Part shown: positions 58,075 through 64,000 of the stretch, piece after piece
Layout of the letters: every line of letters begins with the position of its first letter
How positions within the stretch are numbered: the first letter of the stretch is position 1
From: Gordonia pseudamarae
GTDB taxonomy: Bacteria; Actinomycetota; Actinomycetes; Mycobacteriales; Mycobacteriaceae
DNA length: 64,000 nucleotides
Reading direction: 5' to 3'
Assembly: GCF_025273675.1 (NCBI RefSeq)
Contig: NZ_CP045809.1
Coordinates: 1,860,001 to 1,924,000 of the forward strand
Notes under the pieces: generated by a model
What the model saw: the letters and a program-made list of their open reading frames with translations, nothing else
What the model was told of the DNA's origin: nothing
Databases searched by the model: none
Made by a program: the position numbers and the translations under genes

Positions 58075-58548
58075 TCAGAGTGACAGATCGCGGCGCAGCT
58101 TGGCTACGTGTCCGGTGGCGCGCACATTGTACTGGGCGACCTCGATGGTGCCGTCCTCGTCGACGAGGAACGTGGAGCGGATCACCCCGTTGACCACCTT
58201 TCCGTACATCTTCTTCTCGCCGAACGCGCCCCACTCGGTGAGAACCTTCTTCTCCGGGTCGCTGAGCAGTGGGAAGGTCAGCTCGTCGCGTTCGACGAAC
58301 TTGGCGAGCTTGGCGGGTTTGTCGGGGGAGATGCCGATGACGGTGACGCCGGCGTCGTTGAGTTCGGCGAGGTTGTCGCGGAAGTCGCAGGCCTGCTTGG
58401 TGCATCCGGGCGTCATGGCGGCGGGGTAGAAGTAGATGATCACCTTGCGTCCGGAGTAGTCGGACAGCGAGACCGGGTTCTCATCGGCGTCGAGCAAGGT
58501 GAAGGCGGGTGCCTTGTCGCCGGGCGCCAACCGCGTCGTTTCAGCCAT
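58075..58548 (-). CDS. bcp: Thiol peroxidase of the Bcp/PrxQ family
   Basis: A 157-residue peroxiredoxin that reduces hydroperoxides. The peroxidatic Cys is in MTPGCTKQACDFRD and the resolving Cys is five residues later, the alpha2 arrangement of atypical two-Cys PrxQ. The fold begins LAPGDKAPAFTLLDADENPVSL and ends FLVDEDGTIEVAQYNVRATGHV. Gene order near fas-acpS (Rv2521) supports the assignment. Confidence 0.94.
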   Translation of the reverse strand: MAETTRLAPGDKAPAFTLLDADENPVSLSDYSGRKVIIYFYPAAMTPGCTKQACDFRDNLAELNDAGVTVIGISPDKPAKLAKFVERDELTFPLLSDPEKKVLTEWGAFGEKKMYGKVVNGVIRSTFLVDEDGTIEVAQYNVRATGHVAKLRRDLSL

Positions 58549-58684
58549 ACAGGCAGGTTAGTGCATGGACCGGCCGGTGGGTGTTCAGGTCGTGTCCGGC
58601 GGGTGGCCCTGCGCGGACCGGTCGATACCGTAGTCTGCACTATGACCTGATTACTGCACCTAGCAGCGCCTGGAGGACAACGAC

Positions 58685-58900
58685 GTGGCCGATACCGAAC
58701 GCATTGAGCAAGAGATCGCGGCGGCTCGCGAGGATCTGGCCAAGACCCTCGACGCACTGGCGGTGCGGGCCAACCCACAACGCCTGGCGGACGATGCCAA
58801 GACGCGCGCGCTGGCGGTACTCAACTCCCCGGCCGTCAAGTACACCCTCATCGGTGCCGGCGTCGTCGTGGGAATCGTGGTCGTCCGCAAGATCTTCTGA
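58685..58900 (+). CDS. DUF3618 small membrane protein
   Basis: A 71-residue protein: an amphipathic, acidic N-terminal helix (IEQEIAAAREDLAKTLDALAVRANP) followed by one C-terminal membrane span (YTLIGAGVVVGIVVVRKIF). The IExEIxxxRxxLxxTLDAL block defines DUF3618. It corresponds to Rv2520c by position. Function unknown; possibly a membrane-linked helical scaffold. The start is a GTG; a strong terminator follows. Confidence 0.9.
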   Translation: MADTERIEQEIAAAREDLAKTLDALAVRANPQRLADDAKTRALAVLNSPAVKYTLIGAGVVVGIVVVRKIF

Positions 58901-58913
58901 TCCCTCGGCCGAT

Positions 58914-58946
58914 AAGAATCCCCCCGGTTCTGACGGGGGGATTCTT
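58914..58946. terminator. Bidirectional hairpin terminator
   Basis: The arms AAGAATCCCCCCG and CGGGGGGATTCTT form a 13-bp stem with a seven-base loop. The flanks read T-rich on both strands (TTCTTT on the plus strand, TTCTTATC on the minus strand). It lies between the DUF3618 gene and the convergent phosphotransferase. Confidence 0.9.
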
Positions 58947-58950
58947 TGGT

Positions 58951-60015
58951 CTAGTGCGACATTCCGAGTAGTTCGAAGGGATCGAGATCTTCGATCTGGG
59001 CGCCGTATCGGTGGGTCATGGCGCGCACGACCTCGGACGGTTGCATCACGGTGGGAACACACATCCAGAAGAACCCGTGCAGACTGTGGCGACGGTATTC
59101 TTCCCACACCACGTCGTCGGTGAGGTGGGGGCCGCCGGCGGCCGCCAGAGCGTCACGGTAGAGGGTCAGCAGCGCGCGCTCGTGCGTGCGACGGTCGTCG
59201 GTGTCGAGTGCCGATCCGAGGAAGTATGCGACGTCGTGCGCCCATGGCGCCAGGCAGGCGGTCTGCCAGTCGAGGTAGGCGGTGCGGCCGCCGGGGATGC
59301 GGTAGAGCTGGCCGGTGTGGGCGTCGCCGTGATTGATGACGTGGGTGGCGGCGTCGTCGTATTCCCACAGCTTGGCGAATGCCGTACGAACGAATTCGCC
59401 GTCGCGCATGTGGTCCGGGAGTTCGGGTACCTCGTCGCGGCCGACGAGCGGGCCGAACATCTCGGGACCGAGCATGACCTGGAAGGCCTGCCGGGCCGCT
59501 TCGACGCCGACGGGCAGCCAATCGAAACGGCCGGGTTTGGTGTCCCAGGTCTCGCCGTGCAGACCGGCGAGCAGTTCAAGGGTTTCGGCGGCGGCGTCGA
59601 CTCCCCAGAGATTCACACCGTCACAGAATTCCGCGCCTCGCTGGGTGAGATCTTCCATGATGACGATGCCCTGCTCGGCCTCGCTGGCGGCATAAAACCC
59701 TCGCGGATGTTCGACGGTGAGTTCGGGTGACAGGTCGCGGAAGAATGCGCCCTCCAATTCGTAGGCGCTGCCCAGGCCGAAGGCGCGGCTGCGTTCGTCG
59801 AATCCGCCTTTGATACAGACATGCTCGGGGACGTTCTGGGAGTCGCCGTCGAATGCCAGTCGCGCGAAGACCTTTGTCGCCGAACCCCAGATGACGCGTT
59901 CGACTTCTACGTCGGTGACCCGGATTCCCGGCCGGTCGGTGGAGAGTGCTGCGGTGAACCAGTCGGCGGTGAGGTGCTCGACGGTCCGGGGGAGCGAGGC
60001 TTCAGCTGTCGTCAT
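58951..60015 (-). CDS. Phosphotransferase (APH/choline-kinase-like fold)
   Basis: A 354-residue kinase-like enzyme. The catalytic loop is VINHGDAHTGQLY (Brenner motif HGDxHxxN-like, with Gln in place of the Asn) and the metal-binding segment is AYLDWQTACLAPWAHDVAYFLG. The upstream Lys in HVCIKGGFDERS and Glu in VIMEDLTQRG complete the ATP site. The substrate may be a small alcohol or aminoglycoside-like compound; nothing nearby decides this. The ATG at 60015 (MTTAEASLPRT) is chosen; starts at 60030 or 60051 are possible. No obvious ribosome-binding site. Confidence 0.83.
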   Translation of the reverse strand: MTTAEASLPRTVEHLTADWFTAALSTDRPGIRVTDVEVERVIWGSATKVFARLAFDGDSQNVPEHVCIKGGFDERSRAFGLGSAYELEGAFFRDLSPELTVEHPRGFYAASEAEQGIVIMEDLTQRGAEFCDGVNLWGVDAAAETLELLAGLHGETWDTKPGRFDWLPVGVEAARQAFQVMLGPEMFGPLVGRDEVPELPDHMRDGEFVRTAFAKLWEYDDAATHVINHGDAHTGQLYRIPGGRTAYLDWQTACLAPWAHDVAYFLGSALDTDDRRTHERALLTLYRDALAAAGGPHLTDDVVWEEYRRHSLHGFFWMCVPTVMQPSEVVRAMTHRYGAQIEDLDPFELLGMSH

Positions 60016-60380
60016 GGAGTGACCGTACATAGTGTATGAATATGTTGTCAATCACAGTTGGACGACGATTGTGATGTGTTCGTATGGGCGCTGTGGAGGG
60101 GTGCCGAACGTGTCCTCGCCGGGCGTCGGGCCTCTCGCCGGAGTGACGATCGGAACTGTTCCGCGCCGCCGGCGGGGAGCGGGCGGCAAGTTCGTCGCCC
60201 GGCGGTGCGCGTCGGTTGTGGGGTGCGGCGGCAGCCGATGTGAATCTGGTCACCAACTGTGCGCCAGTTGTCTTCGCGCGGATCGGATTCGGCTGGTCGA
60301 AGACCCGTCGATATGTCTCTGACCAGGCGATTTCACATTCGAGCGCACATGCTGTTACTGTTCTCCAGGTGCAAGACCGA
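60016..60380. other. Intergenic stretch before tRNA-Lys
   Basis: 365 nt with no convincing gene. Small frames (60032-60322 and others) show no family features, no ribosome-binding sites and no consistent coding bias. It contains the promoters of the phosphotransferase and of tRNA-Lys. Confidence 0.55.
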
Positions 60381-60453
<73 letters not shown>

Positions 60454-60458
60454 CAAGA

Positions 60459-60495
60459 AAAGTCCCTCACCAGCGGAAATATGGTGAGGGACTTT
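60459..60495. terminator. Hairpin terminator of tRNA-Lys
   Basis: A 13-bp stem (AAAGTCCCTCACC with GGTGAGGGACTTT) with an 11-nt loop starts 6 nt after the tRNA and is followed by TTTCTCG. The AAA/TTT flanks give U-rich 3' ends. Confidence 0.9.
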
Positions 60496-60829
60496 CTCGT
60501 CCTATCCTAGGGGCGGTACTCCCGAACGTGCTCTCTAAAGGGTTCGGCGGGACGCTGCGGGACGGCGGTCGAGACACCCCTCGCTGGGCGGCCCATGGGC
60601 CGCCGCAGGGATGCGGTAGGCCGATGGATCGGATGATGTTCCGGCGACATGGCCGTCAGATTGAGTCGTTGACTGACATGGAAGGCCCTTGGCGGGGCGG
60701 TGTGAGCCGGTGAGGTTCGGAAGACGTGATGGAATAGGCGTTAATGCCTTTTGTTCTGCGCGGGAAGGCAGCGAAGATCAAGGAAAGAGCTGACCTGCGC
60801 AAACAGCGAGATGCCGACGGTGAGCGGGC

Positions 60830-60935
60830 CTGCTGCACGAATAGGCGACAGTGGGTAGTCATGCCGACTGATCGACGGTCGTGCTCATGATTGTCCGGTA
60901 TTCGATTGGCGTCAACCGGGCGCAGACGGCCTGTC
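60830..60935 (-). pseudogene. IS3-family transposase 3'-end scar, copy 2
   Basis: Minus-strand translation gives RLTPIEYRTIMSTTVDQSA followed by a stop at 60859-60861. LTPIEY plus a short tail is the usual end of IS3-family OrfB. The following 29 nt carry the likely terminal-repeat sequence, 27 of 32 identical to 29512-29543. Upstream of the fragment the frame loses similarity at the hairpin 60916-60944, so the rest of the element is gone. Confidence 0.7.
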
Positions 60936-60944
60936 TGCGCCCGG
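60916..60944. repeat. 12-bp perfect inverted repeat at the IS3 scar edge
   Basis: The arms CCGGGCGCAGAC and GTCTGCGCCCGG flank a five-base loop (GGCCT). It lies exactly where transposase similarity stops. It may be a terminator, or a junction left by a deletion or second insertion. Confidence 0.75.
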
Positions 60945-61032
60945 AGTCGGCTCGATCCCGGAACACCCGCGATCTGCAAGTGTCCCAGGGCGTTCCAGGA
61001 TTGGAGTCCAAGACGTCCCTCTGCAGCCCGTG

Positions 61033-61352
61033 TCAGGTGGGAAGACCGACGCGCCGGGCAGTGGTGGCCCAGAGACGGGCGAGGCGCTCGGGGGCGGTGG
61101 TGTGCGGAGCGGTCTCGACCTCGTCGCGGTTGGCGAAGTAGCGGCCGGTGACGCCCTCGAGCTCCGGAGCGGTGGCGGCCCAGTAGGGGGTGTCAGCGCC
61201 GTCCTCGGCGACGGGGATATCGTGTTCGGTAGCGCCGAACATAGCGAGGGCCTTTTCGGCGAGGCCGTCGATACCGCCCATGAGGCCGGTGCCGCCGATG
61301 ATGCCAGGGTGGACACCATTGACGGTGATGGCGGTGCCAGCGAGGCGCTCGG
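61033..61352 (-). pseudogene. Short-chain dehydrogenase, 3' part, cut by the IS982-family element
   Basis: This holds the last ~107 residues of an SDR: LAERLAGTAITVNGVHPGII, then TGRYFANRDEVETAP and the C-terminus TTARRVGLPT. The VNGVHPG motif is the typical end of the NAD(P) pocket. Joined to 62332-62881 across one CTAG it restores a continuous 870-nt, 289-codon frame. The break is at the CTAG target site of the insertion. Confidence 0.88.
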
Positions 61353-61356
61353 CTAG

Positions 61357-62331
61357 ATGGTTGATTCCTTGGACGCGGTCAGTGGTCGTACGCGATCAGG
61401 GATCGTTTGGTGGTGATGCCGGTGGTCCAGTTGTGCCAGATGCCGGCGGACATCGCCAGGAGGCGTTGACTCACTCGGGCGAACACTCCGTGGGTGGTCC
61501 GGCCGCCGTGTTTCTCCAGGCCGAGCTGCCCTTTGAGGGTCTGGTTGACCGATTCGATCCACTGCCGCACCCCGCCGAGGTTGCCGTTGCGGTAGGTCTC
61601 GTCCTTGCGGTCCGGGCGCAGCAACCGCAGGCCCATCGCGGCGGTTGTGGCAGCGAACGTCTTTCCGGAGAAGCCCTTGTCGGCGAGCAGCACCTGCCCG
61701 GAGCGGATGAGGTGGTGATCGCGTTCGAGCAGCGCGGTCACCACCTCGCGTTCACCGATCTTCGGATGCGCCAGGCACCACATGATCGGCATCCCGTCGC
61801 CGGCGCACACCAGATACAACTTCAAGCCCCAGTAGAAACGCGAGTGTGACGCGCAGTAGCCGTATCCGGCGTGCCCGGCCAGGCCGGACCGCTTGACCGT
61901 TTCCCTTGACATGCCACACGGAACCGGGGTGGCGTCGGTGATCCACAGGTCGTCGAACCACGACGGTGAGAGCCGTGCCACCGCCTGAATTGTCTTGCAC
62001 AGCAACCCTCGTGCCGCCCTGACACGCTTGTTGTAGTCGGACTGGCCCGGCAGATACGGGAACAGTGCGCGCAGTTGCTCGTTGCCGTGGACGTGCCGGA
62101 TCCAACGCCGTTCACTGTCGAACCCGAGCAACACCTGCGCTACCGCGAGCGTGAGCAGTTCGGCATCGGAGAGCAGCGGGCGCCGGCCGCGTCCCGAGCG
62201 GGGTTCGACGACGTGGTCGTCGATGAGGACATAGAGTTCAGTCAGGAGGGTTTCGAGTTCTTTCGTCACACATTGATCTTGAAGCCCTCCGCCTACCTCG
62301 TTGCCGACGGCACCTTCAAGGAATCAACCAT
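61357..62331 (-). mobile_element. Complete IS982-family insertion sequence inside an SDR gene
   Basis: A 975-bp element. Its ends are 15-bp perfect inverted repeats ATGGTTGATTCCTTG (61357-61371) and CAAGGAATCAACCAT (62317-62331). It is flanked by CTAG on both sides (61353-61356 and 62332-62335), a likely target duplication. It contains one intact transposase gene. Perfect ends and an uninterrupted gene suggest a recent insertion. Confidence 0.92.
61379..62269 (-). CDS. IS982-family transposase
   Basis: A 296-residue DDE transposase. The first catalytic Asp is in LWITDATPVPCGMSRETVKR, the second in GQVLLADKGFSGKTF and the Glu in GVRQWIESVNQTLKGQLGLEKHGGR. The TDATPVPC and SHSRFYWGLKLYLVC blocks are typical of the IS982 family in actinobacteria. 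It fills almost the whole element and is intact. Confidence 0.92.
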   Translation of the reverse strand: MTKELETLLTELYVLIDDHVVEPRSGRGRRPLLSDAELLTLAVAQVLLGFDSERRWIRHVHGNEQLRALFPYLPGQSDYNKRVRAARGLLCKTIQAVARLSPSWFDDLWITDATPVPCGMSRETVKRSGLAGHAGYGYCASHSRFYWGLKLYLVCAGDGMPIMWCLAHPKIGEREVVTALLERDHHLIRSGQVLLADKGFSGKTFAATTAAMGLRLLRPDRKDETYRNGNLGGVRQWIESVNQTLKGQLGLEKHGGRTTHGVFARVSQRLLAMSAGIWHNWTTGITTKRSLIAYDH

Positions 62332-62881
62332 CTAGGCCGGCTGCGAGCATGACGTCCATGTTTTTACTGTGCCCGTAGAGAGCGAAGGCGCGCAGGTCAT
62401 CATCCGGGAACAGCAGGTCAACATTCTGGTAGGTGAGGTCGTCGACGTCGACCACGAGGTTTGCAGACCCTGCAGGTTCGGCACCGAGGATGAGGTACCG
62501 GGCGGCGTGCTGCGGGAAGGCCTCGGCGAGGCGGCGCAGCAGCAGGTATGGCGCGATGTAGTTCACCGCGATGGTCAGCGGCACGCCAGCCGCGGCGCGC
62601 TGGTCGACGGGCGCGATGAGGGCGGCGTTGCTGATGACGACGTCGAGGGCTCCCTGGGCAACGAGGCGGTCGGCGAGCATACGAACCTGATCGAGGTCGC
62701 CGAAGTCAGCTTGCTCTGTGGTGATCTGCACAGTCGGGGCGATGCTCTGCAGCTTCGCGGCGGACGCGGCGAGGCGATCTGCGCTGCGTCCGACCAGGAC
62801 GACGTCGTGGCCGTCGCTAGCGAAGCGCTGCGCGAGCGCCTCGCCGATACCGCTGGTGGCGCCGGTGATGAGTGCCTTCAT
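62332..62881 (-). pseudogene. Short-chain dehydrogenase, 5' part, cut by the IS982-family element
   Basis: It encodes the N-terminal ~183 residues of an NAD(P)-dependent SDR. The cofactor motif is ALITGATSGIGEAL, the NNAG-like site is VVISNAALIAPV, and the catalytic Y-x-x-x-K is LYGHSKNMDV. The ATG at 62881 is preceded by AAGGAG at a good distance. Insertion at CTAG adds only ASP/Gly codons before a stop, truncating the protein. The gene is divergent from a TetR regulator with shared operators and is its likely target. Confidence 0.9.
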
Positions 62882-62904
62882 GATGGAGCTCCTTGCTCGT
62901 TCGG

Positions 62905-62929
62905 AATAGGTTGACGTTGTCAACCTATT
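62905..62929. promoter_or_regulatory. TetR operator 1 between the SDR and tetR genes
   Basis: Perfect 11-bp arms AATAGGTTGAC and GTCAACCTATT around GTT. It lies 23 nt upstream of the SDR start. The core TTGAC-N3-GTCAA recurs in operator 2. Confidence 0.85.
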
Positions 62930-62948
62930 GGCAACTGTAACATTCAAC

Positions 62949-62961
62949 TTGACCTTGTCAA
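62949..62961. promoter_or_regulatory. TetR operator 2
   Basis: The 13-bp site TTGACCTTGTCAA repeats the core of operator 1 with centre-to-centre spacing of 38 bp. It lies 20 nt before the tetR start, so the regulator could repress both genes. Confidence 0.72.
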
Positions 62962-62981
62962 CCACGCGAGCGGAGTAGCCC

Positions 62982-63548
62982 ATGAGCCCCGTTGATACCC
63001 GCAGCAAACTGCTTTATGCCGCACAGGAGCTCCTCGACGAGGGCGGGCCCGCAGCGGTGACGCTGCGCGAGGTCGGCCGGCGCAGCGGCGTCTCGCACAA
63101 CGCCCCGTACAAGCACTTCGACAGTAAGGAGCTCCTGCTAGCCGAACTTGCAGCGCTCGAACTCACTCACCTGCACGAGGCGCTGGCACGCGACCTTGAC
63201 GGCGGTGTCCCGCCGGTCGACGCGCTGGAACGCTCGATCGCTGAGCAGGTCACCCGCGCCGTCGCGTATCCGGAGCGCTATCGGCTGATCTATGGGCGTT
63301 GGGAGTCGACCGAAGTGCTCGATGGCGTCGCACTCGAATCTTCGGCCCTCATGGCTCGCACGGTCGCTGACGCACAGGCGACCGGCGCCATCGCCCCCGG
63401 CGAGCCTGAGAGGGTCTCCGCTCTGCTGCGCGCTATGGTGCGCGGGGCTGCCGAGCTTCAGAGCGCTGGGCATCTCGCCGCCGATGGAAAGGGGCGTGCT
63501 GATGCTGCCGACCTCGTCGGGGACCTACTGAGTCTACTCAGACGTTGA
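62982..63548 (+). CDS. TetR/AcrR-family regulator of the SDR gene
   Basis: A 188-residue protein. The helix-turn-helix is TLREVGRRSGVSHNAPYKHFDSKELLLAEL, and the C-terminal part resembles the WHG-type ligand domain. GGAG precedes the ATG by 6 nt. It is divergent from the SDR gene, with two operators in the 100-nt gap, which argues for local regulation. With the SDR broken, its remaining target may be itself. Confidence 0.9.
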   Translation: MSPVDTRSKLLYAAQELLDEGGPAAVTLREVGRRSGVSHNAPYKHFDSKELLLAELAALELTHLHEALARDLDGGVPPVDALERSIAEQVTRAVAYPERYRLIYGRWESTEVLDGVALESSALMARTVADAQATGAIAPGEPERVSALLRAMVRGAAELQSAGHLAADGKGRADAADLVGDLLSLLRR

Positions 63549-63579
63549 GGCCCGATGCTCAGCGTGTCATTTCCCCAGG

Positions 63580-64000
63580 GAACGCTGTCGATAGTCGGCT
63601 GGTGCCATCGCATACGCACGATGCTGACTCGGTAGAGCGCGGCGTTGGCCGGTCGGTTCCCACCGCGGTACAGGCGATGCCGATTGTTGGTCTTTCCTGA
63701 TCCGGCCGGGATCGGACAAGCGCCGCACATCTTGGCGAACGCTGCCTCGGACTTGATGCGGTTGGTGTTGTCGCCGGCGGTGATGAGCATCTGCGCCGCT
63801 GTGTCGTAGCCGACACCCACGGCCGCGACGAGCCGAGGCGCAGCAGACGCGGTGGGCGCCTTCAACGATGCGGCGTGAGCTTTTGGCCTCGTCATGCAGC
63901 GCCGGCCAGCGCTGCGCCATCGAGGACAACACGTGTCGCATCGCCGCGTCGGGGTCGGTCGGCACAACGACCGCTGGTGCACCACGACGGACGGGCGGCA
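63580..64000 (-). pseudogene. IS110-family transposase remnant, frameshifted, truncated by the window edge
   Basis: Minus-strand translation shows the C-terminal IS110 transposase domain: LVAAVGVGYDTAAQMLITAGDN, then SEAAFAKMCGACPIPAGSGKT, HRLYRGGNRPANAALYRV and VRMRW. The region just upstream (DPDAAMRHVLSSMAQRWPALHDEAK) continues in another frame, so a frameshift near 63880 breaks the gene. The normal end of the protein (~40 more residues) is missing next to tetR. It is not functional as seen. Confidence 0.85.

Larger units (their letters stand above)
60496..61032. other. Non-coding gap between tRNA-Lys and the split SDR gene
   Basis: 537 nt with no intact gene. It contains an 18-bp perfect palindrome (60587-60604, centred on CCCATGGG), an IS3-family scar (60830-60935) and a 12-bp hairpin (60916-60944). 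Frames such as 60656-60979 on the minus strand have no recognisable features. This is mosaic debris from past insertions. Confidence 0.6.

Noticed and set aside
60587..60604. 18-bp perfect palindrome around CCCATGGG as an operator
   Set aside because: GC-rich and not next to any gene start; it could be chance or a terminator fragment, so it is only mentioned in the gap entry.
60656..60979. A possible small gene between tRNA-Lys and the split SDR
   Set aside because: It crosses the IS3 scar and the hairpin, has no ribosome-binding site and no similarity that I recognise.

Overview
The window is a contiguous piece of a high-GC actinobacterial chromosome, almost certainly a mycolic-acid-containing genus of the Mycobacteriales. 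Gordonia is my best guess from gene content and repeat style; this is inference, not a database match. Two blocks match gene orders known from Mycobacterium tuberculosis. The first (about 5.5-22.8 kb) holds glgB, glgE, dinG, pncB, clpS, a DUF2017 gene, mec-cysO-cysM, a rhomboid, murI, an Rv1339-like phosphodiesterase, rph, rdgB, a DUF3817 gene and an LprD-like gene. The second (about 47.5-58.9 kb) holds fas, acpS, bcp and a DUF3618 gene.

Layout. 0-5.3 kb: the 3' part of an MMPL transporter facing a very large SARP/LuxR-type ATPase regulator. 5.5-15.3 kb (minus strand): lldD2-like lactate dehydrogenase, glgB and glgE, then dinG, pncA and pncB. 15.3-21.9 kb (plus strand): clpS through rdgB, a compact housekeeping run for cysteine synthesis, peptidoglycan precursors, cAMP turnover and RNA/nucleotide quality control. 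22.8 kb: tRNA-Leu. 23.2-29.5 kb: a tightly coupled four-gene operon (acyl-CoA ligase, DUF3556 membrane protein, phytoene-desaturase-like flavoenzyme, PucR-type regulator) behind a perfect 25-bp palindrome. It is the best candidate here for an uncharacterised pathway. 29.5-33.6 kb: an IS3 scar, a small secreted protein, ada-alkA and ogt for alkylation repair, and a HipA-like kinase/DUF3037-like pair. 33.7-36.4 kb: a DrrABC-like exporter behind an IdeR/DtxR iron box. 36.5-46.9 kb: a large secreted protein of unknown function, a two-part methyltransferase, a Cys/Met PLP enzyme, FadD15-like ligase, DEAD-box helicase, a cysteine-less rhodanese and a SIRT5-like sirtuin. 47.5-57.2 kb: type I fatty acid synthase and its phosphopantetheinyl transferase. 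57.4-60.0 kb: TetR, Bcp, DUF3618 and a phosphotransferase. 60.4 kb: tRNA-Lys.

The last 3.5 kb, after tRNA-Lys, is an accessory region. It has an IS3-family scar, a short-chain dehydrogenase gene split by an intact IS982-family element (the split can be undone in frame), its divergent TetR regulator with two operators, and a decayed IS110 transposase running off the edge.

Several small-scale structures are notable. A dispersed palindromic repeat family sits at gene 3' ends (1.8, 40.2, 41.6 and 57.2-57.4 kb). A 27-bp tandem repeat has been translated into the GlgB C-terminus, and a related copy lies in another frame of dinG. murI has no ATG, GTG or TTG start and appears to begin with CTG.
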